Of a stretch of 64,000 nt of DNA, positions 34,374-44,841 are shown one piece after another. Origin of the DNA: Devosia sp. 66-22. Lineage in GTDB: Bacteria; Pseudomonadota; Alphaproteobacteria; Rhizobiales; Devosiaceae. The number at the start of each line of letters is the position of its first letter. Position 1 is the first letter of the stretch. Where the stretch lies: contig MKUZ01000013.1 of NCBI GenBank assembly GCA_001899065.1, forward strand, positions 85,923 through 149,922. Direction: 5' to 3'. The notes below the pieces were generated by a model. That model made no database searches and was not told the DNA's origin. It saw nothing but the letters and a program-made list of their open reading frames with translations. Position numbers and translations under genes: made by a program.

Positions 34374-35934
34374 CAGCGCGATTCCGCGTCGGCCGCTCCG
34401 CCTCATCGGTGGAGCGGCGGTCGCGCTGGCCATTGCGCTGCTGGTCGGAACCCTGTTCTGGTCGATCCTCTCGGCCGCGTCGGCCCAGACCTCGTCAGGG
34501 CCGACGACCGATATCGGCTACCTCATCTACATCACGACGCTGCAGGCGAGTCTGTCGACCGTCCTCTCGCTCGTCGTCGGCATCGCGCTCGCCTGGGCCC
34601 TCAATCGGCTGCGTTTCCCCGGCCGTACGCTGGTCATCGGCCTGTTCGCCTCGGCCATCGTCACGCCCGGCATCGTCGTCGCCTTCGGCCTCATCGCCGT
34701 GTGGGGCCGCAGCGGCTGGCTCGGCGGCCTGGGCGTGCCGATCTTCGGGCTCGGCGGTGTCGTCGCCGCGCATATCATCCTCGACGCGGCCTTTGCCGGC
34801 CGCATCCTGCTTGCCCGTCTCGATGCAATCCCCGAGGCGCGGCTCAAGACCGGTCAGAGCTTCGCGCTCTCGCCGCTCAATCGCTTCGCGGTCATCGACT
34901 GGCCCGCCATCCGCGGCACGCTGCCGGGGCTCGCCTCGATCATCTTCCTGCTCGCCTTCACCAGCTTCCCCATCGTCCTGTTGCTGGGCGGCGGTCCCGC
35001 CGTGCAGACGCTCGAGGTCGCCATCTACGCCGCCGCGCGGCTCGACTTCGACCTCGTCACCGCCGTCACGCTGGCGCTGATCCAGATCGGCATCTGCTCG
35101 GCGGTGATCGTCGCGGGCGCCGCGCTCGCTCCCGTCTCAACCAGCCTCGACCGCCCCGTGACTCCCCGCTGGCAGGATGCCGGCGCGGCGCGTGCCCTGC
35201 AGTGGCTTGTCCTCGGGCTCGCCCTGTGCGGCTTCGCTGCGCCACTGCTTGCCGTGCTCATTGACGGCCTCGCCGGTCTCGGCGACGTGCTCGGCGACCG
35301 TGCCTTCTGGAGCGCCGCTCTGACGAGCGTGACCGTGGGTGCGGCGTCTGCGCTGCTCGCCTTGATGCTGGGCCTCCTCGTCGCCGCCGCCCGCGCCGCC
35401 ACCACCTCGCGCATCGCCCGAACGGCCATCGGCGCGCCCGCTTACGCCTATCTCGCTGTGCCCGCCGTCGCCCTTGCGCTTGGCGCCTTCCTGTTCGTGC
35501 GCAATCTCGGCATCGTCCCCGACGCCATTGCTCCAGCGATCGTGGTCATCGCCAACGCCCTGCTCTCGCTGCCTTTCGTGATGGCCGCGATCGCACCGCC
35601 CTTCGATGCCATCGCACGCAGCCGCGGCCGGCTGATCCGCTCGCTCGGACTGGGCGGCACCCGCCAGTTCGCGCAGATCGAATGGCCGCTGATCGCCCGC
35701 GATGTCGGCCTGGTCCTTGCGCTCAGTTTCTGCTTTTCGCTCGGCGACCTCGGCGTCATCGCGCTGTTCGACACGCAGGACTTCGTGACTTTGCCGCTGC
35801 TGATGGTGCGTGCCCTCGGTGCCTACCGCACCAACGACGCCGCCACCATCGCCGCGCTGATGCTGGTGCTCACCATCGCCGCCTTCATCGCCCTTCCCGC
35901 TCTGTTCGAGAGGCTCAGCCGTGCTCGCGCTTGA
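34357..35934 (+). CDS. thiP: Thiamine ABC transporter permease ThiP
   Basis: About 525 residues with some 12 membrane helices in two BPD-transport-type halves, each with an EAA-like loop (EARLKTGQSFALSPLNRFAV; IRSLGLGGTRQFAQIEWPLI). Translation probably starts at TTG 34357, inside the last codons of thiB; there is no ATG or GTG at a better place. ThiP forms the channel for thiamine. Its stop overlaps thiQ by 14 bases. Confidence 0.92.
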   Translation: MPRSADSAIPRRPLRLIGGAAVALAIALLVGTLFWSILSAASAQTSSGPTTDIGYLIYITTLQASLSTVLSLVVGIALAWALNRLRFPGRTLVIGLFASAIVTPGIVVAFGLIAVWGRSGWLGGLGVPIFGLGGVVAAHIILDAAFAGRILLARLDAIPEARLKTGQSFALSPLNRFAVIDWPAIRGTLPGLASIIFLLAFTSFPIVLLLGGGPAVQTLEVAIYAAARLDFDLVTAVTLALIQIGICSAVIVAGAALAPVSTSLDRPVTPRWQDAGAARALQWLVLGLALCGFAAPLLAVLIDGLAGLGDVLGDRAFWSAALTSVTVGAASALLALMLGLLVAAARAATTSRIARTAIGAPAYAYLAVPAVALALGAFLFVRNLGIVPDAIAPAIVVIANALLSLPFVMAAIAPPFDAIARSRGRLIRSLGLGGTRQFAQIEWPLIARDVGLVLALSFCFSLGDLGVIALFDTQDFVTLPLLMVRALGAYRTNDAATIAALMLVLTIAAFIALPALFERLSRARA

Positions 35935-36538
35935 CCACGTCACCTTCGGCTATGGCGCCGCGCCCAGCTACGACTTCACCTTGGAGGCGTTGGCCGGAGA
36001 GGTCACCGCTATCCGTGGCGCCAGCGGTTCGGGCAAATCGACGCTGCTCGATCTCGTCGCCGGCTTCCTGCAGCCCGCCTCCGGCACCATCCGCATCGAT
36101 GGTGACATCGTCAACGACGTGCCCCCCGAGCAGCGGCCGGTCTCGATCCTGTTTCAGTCTGAAACGCTGTTCGAGCACCTGACCGCGAGCCGTAATGTCG
36201 CGCTCGGCCTGCCGCATCCCGATGCCGGGCGCGTCGCCGCGGCGCTCGCCGAGCTTGGACTCGGCGATCTCGCCGGCCAGCGCGCGGCAACCCTGTCGGG
36301 CGGCCAGAAGCAGCGCGTGGCGCTCGCCCGCACCCTGCTGCGTGACAAGCCGGTACTGCTGCTCGACGAGCCCTTTTCGGCGCTCGACGACGAGACGCGT
36401 GCCACGACCCGCAGTATCGTCCAGGCGCTCACGCGCAAGCAAAAGTGGGCCACCATATTGGTGACCCATCATGCCGATGACATCGGCGCCATCGCCGATC
36501 GCGTCTATCGTTTGGAAAGCGGGCGCTTAGCCCTGTGA
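35921..36538 (+). CDS. thiQ: Thiamine ABC transporter ATP-binding protein ThiQ
   Basis: A 205-residue ABC ATPase starting with GTG, with Walker A GASGSGKST, Q-loop LFQSETLF, signature LSGGQKQR, Walker B VLLLDEPFSALD and switch His in VTHHADD. At about 205 residues it is among the shorter ABC ATPases, normal for ThiQ. It completes the thiBPQ operon. Its last 12 bases overlap the end of the convergent gene on the other strand. Confidence 0.93.
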   Translation: MLALDHVTFGYGAAPSYDFTLEALAGEVTAIRGASGSGKSTLLDLVAGFLQPASGTIRIDGDIVNDVPPEQRPVSILFQSETLFEHLTASRNVALGLPHPDAGRVAAALAELGLGDLAGQRAATLSGGQKQRVALARTLLRDKPVLLLDEPFSALDDETRATTRSIVQALTRKQKWATILVTHHADDIGAIADRVYRLESGRLAL

Positions 36539-38698
36539 TGCGGGGGCGTTGCCCCACGCCGAGAACACGTCGCTGAACAGCGCCTGCGCAGCCGGATCCT
36601 TCTCCAGCGTGATGATCGCACGCTTGCCCGAAGCATAGATCAGCGCCAGGTCCATCCACTTGCGGCTGGTGAGCAGGTTCGTGTTGGCCGTGGTGTCCTC
36701 GCTTGCCGCGCTCAACGCGAACAGGAACGAATTGCCCACCACGCGCGCCGACGCACCCACCAGCGGTGCGCCCTGCACCAGCTCTTCGTTCTTGAGCAGC
36801 ACGCCCGGCAGCCCCGCGATCGAGCCGCCGATGAAGGTGTCGGTCACCGTGAAGTTGATTTCCATCAAATGGCTCGCCGGCAGGCTCGGATCGGAGTTCT
36901 TGCGGATCAGCACTTCCACCGAAAGGTTGCGCGCCGGGATGTTGGCCTTGCCCACCAGCGTCGGCTGGCCCATCTCGTCCTGGCCCTTGCTCCAGTCCAC
37001 CGTGCCCGAGAACGGGACGGCGCCCGTGGTGCCGTTGTCCGATGCCTCGAGCAGCAGCGACTGGCTGCCGGCCACGGTCGACGGATCGATCGCAGCGATC
37101 GCCTGCTCGGCGGTGTCGGCGGCGGCACTCGTCTCGCTGCCCAGCCGCTCTTCGATCTTGGCGTCCCCGGTCGGCGTCTGCAGGGCCAGCGGCTCGACTG
37201 ACTCGGTCGCCGCCGTATCGGTGACAGCCGGCAGGCGCTCATTGGCCTTGAGCTCTGTGGCCGGCGTCGCCGCGGCTGGCGTCTCGGTGTTGCCCGGTCC
37301 GTTGGAGTCCGTGCTCACCGGCGTCTGTGTCGCCGCCGTGGTCACCGCCGGCGTGCCCTTGCCGAACATCTGGTCGAGATTGATGAAGCCTTCCTGCCAG
37401 GCCCAGAAGCCCGCCCCGCCCGCACCGACCAGCAGCGCCGCGAAGATAATGAGGAAGATCGTCACGGCGCCCATGCCACCGCGTTCGCTCTGCGCGCGCG
37501 GAATGCCGTCGAACGCGCGGGCGGCCTGCGCGCGGCGCGGATTGGCGAATTCCTTGGCGGGGCGCGGGGCCTTGGCCGGCCGCTCGCGCTCCTGCTCGAA
37601 CGGCACGCCCCGGTCGCCGCGGCTGATCACCAGGTCGGTGCCCGTGCTGCGGCCGTTCGCCTTGCCATTGGCCTTGCCGTTGAACAGGCCGTTGCGCACC
37701 GGCGCCTGCATCGGCTCGTCCTCGTCGTCGAGGTCCACTTCCGATTCGGTGTAGTGTGCCGGGCGGTTGTCGCCGCGGGCCTCGCGGTCGAGGGTAGCGA
37801 TGGCGCGGTCGATCGCGCCCTGCGGGTCGGCCTGCTGCGGCTCAACCTCCACTTCGCGCACGGCGGCCATCGCCTGCACGTCCTCGTCCACGTCGAATTC
37901 GATGGGGTCCACCTGCCGCGCGGCAGCGGCCATGCCACGGCCGCCATCGCGGCGCGGCTCGATGGTCGGCCCGCGCCGGCCGTTCTCGATGGCGACACCA
38001 AAGCCCGGCGACACGGCAGCACCGCGACCCTTGGAGGCCTCGGCACGCGCCACGATCGACGGCAGCTGCCGCTGTTCCTGCTTGCGGGGCGCCGGACGCA
38101 TCGGCTCCTCGTCCGCCTCGTCGTCCTCGGGCTCCTCATGCGGCTTGACCAGCATGGGCTGCGACTTGGGCGGACGGTTCTTGATCTCTGGCGCCTTGGG
38201 CGCGGGCGGCTCGCGGTCGCGCTCGGCGGCCGCGATAATATCTTCGATCGACGCTGTGCCGTTGGTCTTGCTGCGCGCCACGAGTTCAGGCTTGGGCGCG
38301 CGTGGCGGTTCTGCCTTGGGCAGCGCTTTCTGCACCGGCGGCTGCTTGGCCGCGGGGATGGCGGCTTTCGGCGCCGGCGCGGCGGGCTTTGCCGCCGGCT
38401 TGGGCAGCTCGGCGACCGGCTTCTTGGCTTCGGCCGCAAAGACGGGCGGCAGCGACGGCGGCTCGGAGGTCAGCCCGGCGATATTGGCCTCGCTCGCCTC
38501 CTGCTCCACCTGGCGGATGCAGTCTTCGAGCTGCAGACGGTGGGTCGTGATGTCGCGGGCGGGGAGCGGCGGATTGATGGCGCGAAGCTGCCCCACCAGG
38601 GCTGCCCGCGCCTTTTCATACACCGCGCGTCGGGCTGCCCCGTTGTTCTCGGGCAATGCCTCTACGGCACGGCGCAGAAGTTCTTTGTAATCCGCCAT
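36527..38698 (-). CDS. Large Pro/Ala-rich single-pass membrane protein
   Basis: A 723-residue protein. Residues 1-75 form a conserved helical N-terminal domain (DYKELLRRAVEALPENNGAA, DITTHRLQLEDCIRQVEQEA). Residues 80-410 are low-complexity, rich in Pro, Ala, Lys and Glu. One membrane helix is at about 418-440 (VTIFLIIFAALLVGAGGAGF). The C-terminal 190 residues look like a globular outer-side domain (GAVPFSGTVDWSKGQDEMGQ, HLMEINFTVTDTFIGGSIAG). The gene looks conserved in related Rhizobiales; function unknown. It is convergent with thiQ. Confidence 0.85.
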   Translation of the reverse strand: MADYKELLRRAVEALPENNGAARRAVYEKARAALVGQLRAINPPLPARDITTHRLQLEDCIRQVEQEASEANIAGLTSEPPSLPPVFAAEAKKPVAELPKPAAKPAAPAPKAAIPAAKQPPVQKALPKAEPPRAPKPELVARSKTNGTASIEDIIAAAERDREPPAPKAPEIKNRPPKSQPMLVKPHEEPEDDEADEEPMRPAPRKQEQRQLPSIVARAEASKGRGAAVSPGFGVAIENGRRGPTIEPRRDGGRGMAAAARQVDPIEFDVDEDVQAMAAVREVEVEPQQADPQGAIDRAIATLDREARGDNRPAHYTESEVDLDDEDEPMQAPVRNGLFNGKANGKANGRSTGTDLVISRGDRGVPFEQERERPAKAPRPAKEFANPRRAQAARAFDGIPRAQSERGGMGAVTIFLIIFAALLVGAGGAGFWAWQEGFINLDQMFGKGTPAVTTAATQTPVSTDSNGPGNTETPAAATPATELKANERLPAVTDTAATESVEPLALQTPTGDAKIEERLGSETSAAADTAEQAIAAIDPSTVAGSQSLLLEASDNGTTGAVPFSGTVDWSKGQDEMGQPTLVGKANIPARNLSVEVLIRKNSDPSLPASHLMEINFTVTDTFIGGSIAGLPGVLLKNEELVQGAPLVGASARVVGNSFLFALSAASEDTTANTNLLTSRKWMDLALIYASGKRAIITLEKDPAAQALFSDVFSAWGNAPASQG

Positions 38699-38743
38699 TC
38701 GCTACATTCGCTCAATTTGCGCGGGAGTTGTAGCCAAAAAACC

Positions 38744-40033
38744 TCAGTCTTGGAACGGGTCTTGCACGAGGATGGTATCCAACCTTTCGGGGCTGGTGGA
38801 GAGCATGGCGACCGGTGCCCCGATCAGCTCTTCGATGTACCTCACGTACTTGACGGCCTGCGCGGGCAATTCGGCCCAGCTTCGCGCCCCTGCTGTCGTT
38901 TCCTGCCACCCCTCGAGAGACTCATAAATCGGCTTCACGGCCGCCTGGGCCCTCATAGAGGCTGGCAAATAGTCAATTTTTTGTCCGTCGAGCTCGTAAC
39001 CGACACAAACTTTGATCTCTTTGAGCCCATCGAGCACGTCGAGCTTGGTCAGCGCGATGCCGGTGATGCCCGACGTCCGGACCGTTTGCCGCACCAGCAC
39101 GGCGTCGAACCAGCCGCACCGCCGCGGCCGTCCGGTGTTCACTCCGACCTCGCGCCCCACCGTGGACAAGTGCCGCCCGATCTCGTCGTCGAGCTCGCAC
39201 GGGAACGGCCCCTCGCCCACGCGGGTGGTGTAGGCCTTGGTGATCCCCAGCACGTAGCCGATCGCCGTCGGCCCCAGCCCCGACCCCGCCGCCGCCTGCC
39301 CGGCCACCGTGTTCGATGAGGTGACGAATGGATAGGTGCCGTGGTCGTTGTCGAGCAGCGCGCCCTGCGCCCCCTCGAACAGGATGCGGGCGCCGCCGCG
39401 CCGCTTCTCGTCGAGCAGCCGCCAGACCTGGCCGACATAGGGCAGGATCTTGTCGGCGACGTCGGTCAGCTCCTTGTGGAGGGCGTCCGCCGACAGCTCC
39501 GGCAACCCCATGCCGCGGCGCAGCGCATTGTGGTGCGCCAGCAGCCGCTCGATCTTGGGCATCAGCGTCTCGGGTTCGGCCAGGTCGCACACGCGGATCG
39601 CACGCCGTCCCACCTTGTCCTCATAGGCCGGCCCGATGCCGCGCTTTGTCGTGCCGATCTTGAGGCCCGAATTGGCGTTCTCCCGCGTCGCGTCGAGCTC
39701 GCGGTGGAGGCTCAGGATCAGCGGTGCATTGTCGGCGATCCGCAGAATCTCCGGCGTGATCGCCACGCCCTGCGCCGCGAGCTTCTCCACCTCGGCCACG
39801 AAGTGATGCGGATCGACCACCACGCCATTGCCGATCACGCTGAGCTTGCCGCGCACCACGCCCGAGGGCAGCAGCGCCAGCTTGTAGCTCGTCCCGTCGA
39901 TCACCAGCGTATGGCCGGCATTGTGACCGCCCTGGTAGCGCACCACCACATCGGCGCGCTCGCTCAGCCAGTCGACGATCTTGCCCTTGCCCTCGTCACC
40001 CCACTGGCTGCCGACGACGATCACATTTGCCAT
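38744..40033 (-). CDS. purA: Adenylosuccinate synthetase PurA
   Basis: A 429-residue cytoplasmic enzyme joining IMP and aspartate in AMP synthesis. The N-terminal GTP-binding P-loop variant [11 protein letters not shown], the catalytic His in QGGHNAGHT, the IMP-binding [16 protein letters not shown], and the C-terminal [20 protein letters not shown] are all present. The start at 40033 ([12 protein letters not shown]) matches family length. Between it and the upstream FAD gene there are about 220 bases with no clear feature. Confidence 0.96.
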   Translation of the reverse strand: MANVIVVGSQWGDEGKGKIVDWLSERADVVVRYQGGHNAGHTLVIDGTSYKLALLPSGVVRGKLSVIGNGVVVDPHHFVAEVEKLAAQGVAITPEILRIADNAPLILSLHRELDATRENANSGLKIGTTKRGIGPAYEDKVGRRAIRVCDLAEPETLMPKIERLLAHHNALRRGMGLPELSADALHKELTDVADKILPYVGQVWRLLDEKRRGGARILFEGAQGALLDNDHGTYPFVTSSNTVAGQAAAGSGLGPTAIGYVLGITKAYTTRVGEGPFPCELDDEIGRHLSTVGREVGVNTGRPRRCGWFDAVLVRQTVRTSGITGIALTKLDVLDGLKEIKVCVGYELDGQKIDYLPASMRAQAAVKPIYESLEGWQETTAGARSWAELPAQAVKYVRYIEELIGAPVAMLSTSPERLDTILVQDPFQD

Positions 40034-40257
40034 GAAGAACTGCCCTCGCGTAGCGCGCCCTATCGGGCGCCATTCGATCTCTCGGGCAAAGCCGTTTCGC
40101 CCAAGGCGGCGGCGTTTGCGGACGTCCAATAGACGAACCGGGCGCCAATGACAAATCCCAACCATCGATCCTGACCGCTGCGTTCATTTGGCGTTCAAAG
40201 CGCCAGCACTAGACGCCGCGCCCGCAGCAGCAAACCTCCTCCCAAGAGTTCCAAGCA

Positions 40258-41643
40258 ATGGACAAGCGTTTCCCTATCCAAGACCAGATCGAGATGCTCG
40301 GCGCGATGCTCCGCGGCCGCGTGATCACGCCCGCTCAGGCCGACTACGAGGCCCTGCGCCTCGTCGCCCTCGCCCAGTTCGACACCCGTCGCCCTGCTGC
40401 CATCGTCCGCGTCGCCACCCCGTCCGATATCGCCACCACGCTCAATTTCGCCCAGGCCACCGACCTGCCTCTCGCCATCCGCGCCGGCGGCCACAGCACC
40501 GGCGGCTACGGCGTCGCCGATGGCGCCCTCGTCATCGACCTGCGCGACCTGAGCACCATCGACATCGACACCGCCGCCCGCACCGTGTGGGCCGGCGCCG
40601 GCTGCACCGCAGCCGAAGTCACCCACGCCGTCGAACAGCGCGGCCTCATCGTCGGCTTCGGCGATGCCGGCACCGTCGGTATCGCCGGCCTCTCGCTCGG
40701 TGGCGGCATCGGCTACCTGGCGCGCAAGCACGGCCTCACCATCGACTCGCTGCTCGCGGTCGAGATCGTCACCGCCTCGGGCGATATCCTCATCGCCGAC
40801 AACACAAACCATGCCGACCTGTTCTGGGCCGTGCGTGGCGGTGGCGGCAATTTCGGTGTCGTCACCCGCTTCAAATACCGGCTGCAGCCGCTGCCCGCCT
40901 TCACGGGCGGACCGCTGGTGTTCCCACCCGTCCCCGAGATCATCGCCGCCTTCGTCCGCCTTGCCGACCAGGCTCCCGATGAGCTCACGGCCATCGCCAT
41001 GGTCATGCCCTTGCCGCCCGCTCCGTTCATCCCGGTCGAGGCAGAGGGCAAGCTCGCCTTCGTTGCCATGATGGCCTATGCCGGCGACGCCGAAGCTGCG
41101 CAGAAAGCGCTGGCGCCGTTCCGCGCCCTCGCCACGCCGCTCGCCGACCTCGTCGGCCCGGCGCCCTATTCGAGCCTCTACATGCTCGATCCGCCGCCCG
41201 AGATGCGCGGCATGGTCGCCGTCCGGTCGCGTTTCACGAAAGACTTCGGCCTCGACGACGCCCGCGCCCTGGTCAACGCCGCCAATGCCTGCACGGCGCC
41301 CATGAGCATGTCGCAGATCCGCGTGCTCGGCGGTGCCCATGCCCGTGTCGCCACCGACGCCACGGCCTTCGCCCATCGCGGCAGCCGCTTTATGGTCTCG
41401 TTCCTCGCCATGTATGGCGGCGGCCCCGACGAGGTTGCGGCGCAGGAGCGCTGGGCTGGCGATGCTGTGGCTGCGGTAGCGCCCGTCAGTGACGGCACGT
41501 ATGTCAACTTCCTCGGCGACGCCGAAGCCCGCGGCCTCGCCAGCGCCTACCCCGCCGCGACGCTCGAGCGCCTGCGCCGGGTCAAGCGCCGCTACGACCC
41601 CGAGAACCTGTTCCGGCTCAACACCAACATCACCCCGGCCTGA
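40258..41643 (+). CDS. FAD-linked oxidoreductase (berberine-bridge type)
   Basis: A 461-residue protein of the VAO/PCMH flavoprotein superfamily. The FAD-binding domain has AIRAGGHSTGGYGVADGALV with the His that can bind FAD covalently, and GDAGTVGIAGLSLGGGIGYL. The C-terminus has the BBE motif (RYDPENLFRLNTNI). The position usually occupied by the Cys of bicovalent enzymes (around GLSLGGG) carries no Cys, so single attachment is likely. Substrate unknown; no signal peptide is seen. Confidence 0.92.
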   Translation: MDKRFPIQDQIEMLGAMLRGRVITPAQADYEALRLVALAQFDTRRPAAIVRVATPSDIATTLNFAQATDLPLAIRAGGHSTGGYGVADGALVIDLRDLSTIDIDTAARTVWAGAGCTAAEVTHAVEQRGLIVGFGDAGTVGIAGLSLGGGIGYLARKHGLTIDSLLAVEIVTASGDILIADNTNHADLFWAVRGGGGNFGVVTRFKYRLQPLPAFTGGPLVFPPVPEIIAAFVRLADQAPDELTAIAMVMPLPPAPFIPVEAEGKLAFVAMMAYAGDAEAAQKALAPFRALATPLADLVGPAPYSSLYMLDPPPEMRGMVAVRSRFTKDFGLDDARALVNAANACTAPMSMSQIRVLGGAHARVATDATAFAHRGSRFMVSFLAMYGGGPDEVAAQERWAGDAVAAVAPVSDGTYVNFLGDAEARGLASAYPAATLERLRRVKRRYDPENLFRLNTNITPA

Positions 41644-41722
41644 TCTCTCTCTGGCATCCTCTGCCGAGGTGTGCACAACTGCGGCGCGGACCTTCCCCGG
41701 TCCGCGCCGCCTTCACGAGTCC

Positions 41723-42664
41723 ATGTCCGAACCAAGCCCCGCCAGCACCGGCGCCTTCAGCGCGCTGATGTCCCGCCCCTACATCCTGCTGATCCTGTGC
41801 AACCTGTTCTGGGGCGGCAATGTCGTCGCCGGCAAGGCCGCGGTCGGCAACATCGATCCCTATGCGCTGATGGTGCTGCGCTGGACCGGCGCCGCGCTCC
41901 TGGTGCTGCCCTTCGCCATCGAACCAGTCCGCCGCGACTGGCCGACGATCCGCGCCAAATGGTGGCTCTATCTGTTCTACGGCGCCGTCGGCTACGCCAC
42001 CTTCAACGCGCTCTGCTACGTCGCCGCCTACTACACATCGGGCTTCAACATCGGCCTCGACCAGGTGACGATCAACATCTTCGTCATGCTGCTGAGCTTC
42101 ATCCTGTTCCGCACCCGCGTGCGCCCCCTGCAGATCGTCGGCGTCGCCATCACCATCGTCGGCGTCGCGCTCACCGCCAGCCATGGCGACCTGAGCCGCA
42201 TCCTCGCGCTCGACATCAATTTCGGCGACCTGCTGGTGCTCATCGCCTCGCTCGCCTACGCGGTCTATTCGATCACCCTGCGCTGGCGGCCGCAGACCGA
42301 CTGGCGCAGTTTCCTGCTCGCAACCTTCATCGGCGCCGCCCTCGCCTCACTGGTCTTCGCCGCCACCACGGGCGGCGGCCTCGCCTATGTCGCCTCGACC
42401 GTGCCCTCCATCACACCGCTGGGCTGGATCATCGCCGCCTACACGATGGTCCTGCCCTCGATCATCAGCCAGATGTTCTATGTCCGCGGCGTCGAGCTGA
42501 TCGGCGCCAACCGCGCCAGCCTCTTCATCAACCTGATCCCGCTGTTCGGCGCCGCCGGCTCGGTGCTCATCCTCGGCGAGCGGCTCGAGACCTTCCACTT
42601 CATCGCCGCAACGCTCGTCATGTCGGGCATCGTCCTCGCCGAATGGAGCGCCCGGCGGGCCTGA
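41723..42664 (+). CDS. EamA family drug/metabolite transporter
   Basis: A 313-residue protein with ten hydrophobic helices in two EamA halves (ILLILCNLFWGGNVVAGKAA, LLVLIASLAYAVYSITLRWR). It begins MSEPSPASTG and ends in an Arg-rich tail. EamA proteins export amino acids, purines or toxic metabolites; no substrate can be assigned. The chosen ATG gives a normal first helix; the ORF upstream of it has no similarity. Confidence 0.9.
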   Translation: MSEPSPASTGAFSALMSRPYILLILCNLFWGGNVVAGKAAVGNIDPYALMVLRWTGAALLVLPFAIEPVRRDWPTIRAKWWLYLFYGAVGYATFNALCYVAAYYTSGFNIGLDQVTINIFVMLLSFILFRTRVRPLQIVGVAITIVGVALTASHGDLSRILALDINFGDLLVLIASLAYAVYSITLRWRPQTDWRSFLLATFIGAALASLVFAATTGGGLAYVASTVPSITPLGWIIAAYTMVLPSIISQMFYVRGVELIGANRASLFINLIPLFGAAGSVLILGERLETFHFIAATLVMSGIVLAEWSARRA

Positions 42665-42726
42665 CGTCCACACAATCTTAGCCAGATGCGTGTACGCCGA
42701 GGCGATCGGTCGCCACGGGTATCGCT

Positions 42727-44145
42727 GTGCTCCTGTTCTCGCGCCTCACCACATGGCTGCTCATCGCGGTCCTGGCCGGCCTTGCGGTGGCGCTGCTCTA
42801 CTGGCCGCTCACCGCGCTCTTCGCGCACATTCCGCTCAGCTACAATGAAGGCTGGAACGGCTTTCATAGCCTGCGCCTCCGCACCGGCGGCTCACTCTAT
42901 CCGCCCGTCGACGCCGCGACCTTCATCAACTATCCGCCGCTGTCGTTCTATCTCACCGCAGCTATCGCCGGCCTCACTGGCGACGACATCGTCGCCGGAC
43001 GCATCCTCGCCCTCGCGGCCCTCGCCATCACCACGCTCAATGTCGGTCTCGCCGCGCGCCGTCTCGGCGCCGCGCGCGAGGTCGCCATCGCCACCGCGCT
43101 CGCCTTCTTCTGTTTCGTCGCGCTCTATTTCACCGACTATGTCGGCGTCGACGATCCGCAATGGCTCGCGCATGCCTTCCAGTCGACAGGTCTCGTCGTC
43201 CTCCTCGGCGGTCGCCGCGACTGGCGCACCCTGGTGATCGTCGCCGCGCTGATGGTTGCCGGCGGTCTCGTCAAGCACAACGTCCTCGCGCTGCCTCTCG
43301 CCGTCACCCTGTGGCTCGCTTTCGAAGATCGCCGCGCGCTGCTCCGCTGGCTGGTTGCGGCCGCCGCCATCGGCGCGACAGCACTCGCCATCTGCCTCGG
43401 CCTCTATGGCGGCAGCTTCGTCGATCAGGTGATCCGCTCGGGGCGCACCTACACCACCGATGTGCTCGTGCTGGTGCTGCGGATGCAGGCCCCTCACCTC
43501 GCTCCCTTCGTCATCGCCGCCGCAATCGGCGTGTGGCTGTCGCGCCGCCATGCCCTCGGCCGCTTCGTTGGTGTCTATCTCGCGACATCGACAATCGTCG
43601 GCATCCTGCTCATGACCGGCAGCGGCGTCATCTACAACACGCTGTTCGACCTTGTGCTGGCGATGATGCTGGGCTGCGCCCTGCTGCTCGCCCGCATCGT
43701 CGCCCACGCCACCACGGATCGCAGCCGGGCCGTCGCGACCGCTCTCGCGATCGCCCTCCTCGCGGCCCGCTTCGTGATGCTGAGCCCCAATGCCCTGACG
43801 GCCTATGCCTCTGTGTCCGCCGACCTCGCACGCCAGCCGGAATGGACCGCTGCCATCGCGCGCATCCGCACCGAACCCGGCCCCGTCGCCTGCGAAACGC
43901 TCGCTCTCTGCTATTGGGCCGGCCGCGACAGTGAAATCGAGTTCTTCAACTTCGGCCAGCGCGTCCTGCTCGATCCCGGCTACGGCGCCGCCTTTGCCCG
44001 CCAGGCTCAGGGCGGCGAAATCGCTCTTGTCCAGCGCGAGCTCACCGGCGGGGCCAAACGCCTGCCCCCCGAGCTCGAGACCCTGCTCGCCGACCGCTAC
44101 CGGCTCGAAACGAACGTCCCGACCGCTCTCTACGTCCCGCGCTGA
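42727..44145 (+). CDS. Polytopic membrane glycosyltransferase-like protein
   Basis: A 472-residue protein with about ten membrane helices and a first extracytoplasmic loop with NYPPLSFYL (after YNEGWN), typical of GT39/ArnT-type lipid-linked sugar transferases, where an acidic residue in the loop is catalytic. After the last helix there is a soluble C-terminal domain (TEPGPVACETLALCYWAGRD). The start is a GTG. Donor and acceptor sugars cannot be inferred. Confidence 0.8.
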   Translation: MLLFSRLTTWLLIAVLAGLAVALLYWPLTALFAHIPLSYNEGWNGFHSLRLRTGGSLYPPVDAATFINYPPLSFYLTAAIAGLTGDDIVAGRILALAALAITTLNVGLAARRLGAAREVAIATALAFFCFVALYFTDYVGVDDPQWLAHAFQSTGLVVLLGGRRDWRTLVIVAALMVAGGLVKHNVLALPLAVTLWLAFEDRRALLRWLVAAAAIGATALAICLGLYGGSFVDQVIRSGRTYTTDVLVLVLRMQAPHLAPFVIAAAIGVWLSRRHALGRFVGVYLATSTIVGILLMTGSGVIYNTLFDLVLAMMLGCALLLARIVAHATTDRSRAVATALAIALLAARFVMLSPNALTAYASVSADLARQPEWTAAIARIRTEPGPVACETLALCYWAGRDSEIEFFNFGQRVLLDPGYGAAFARQAQGGEIALVQRELTGGAKRLPPELETLLADRYRLETNVPTALYVPR

Positions 44146-44148
44146 CCG

Positions 44149-44715
44149 CTAGCGTCCGGTGAAGAACGGCACCAGCGCCGCGACCTCCTTGCGGTAGTGG
44201 GCGTATTCCGGTCCCAGCTCCTGCATCAGGAACCGCTCTTCGAGCCGATATTTGATGACGAAGGAGGCAATGATCAGTGCCGCCCCAACAAGCCCGGCCC
44301 AGCCTGGCCGCAGCAACGCCGTCGCGATCAGCGCGAGGCTGATCCCCGCATAGATCGGGTGCCGCACGATGGCATAGGGGCCGGTCTTGATGATCCGGTG
44401 GTGCTCTTTCCGCGTCACCCGGCCCGACCACAGCACGCCCAGGTGGAGGCGCGCCCACCAGGTCACCCCGAGGCCGGCCACCGCCAGCACGAACAGGATC
44501 TGCTCGGTGGTACCGAACGGCAGCCATTCCATCCGGCCCGTGCCGGTCCAGAAATTGGCCGCCATCAGCACGGCGCCGGCTGCCACCAGCGCCCAATAGC
44601 CCCATTCCTGTTGCGCCCGGGGCCGGGCCGCCACCGGGCTCGCCCATCGCGCCGCCACTACCCAGGACAGCGCCCAGGCGGGCCACAACACTCCGAACGG
44701 CAGGCTGTAGATCAT
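44149..44715 (-). CDS. Isoprenylcysteine carboxyl methyltransferase (ICMT)-like protein
   Basis: A 188-residue protein with about five hydrophobic segments and the ICMT/PEMT signature near the end: IIKTGPYAIVRHPIYAGISL, then EERFLMQELGPEYAHYRKEV. These motifs bind AdoMet and the substrate headgroup. Bacterial members methylate lipids or unknown thiols. The stop is 3 bases from the convergent glycosyltransferase gene. Confidence 0.88.
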   Translation of the reverse strand: MIYSLPFGVLWPAWALSWVVAARWASPVAARPRAQQEWGYWALVAAGAVLMAANFWTGTGRMEWLPFGTTEQILFVLAVAGLGVTWWARLHLGVLWSGRVTRKEHHRIIKTGPYAIVRHPIYAGISLALIATALLRPGWAGLVGAALIIASFVIKYRLEERFLMQELGPEYAHYRKEVAALVPFFTGR

Positions 44716-44841
44716 TCCGCGCTCCCCCCGGTGCCCACCTTACACCGGGGCCCGAACGAAATCTCGCCTGGCGGCGGGCCGCCGCATCGACAGGCCGCCG
44801 GCGCTCGACTAAAGCCACGGCACTCTGGCTGGACCCTCCCA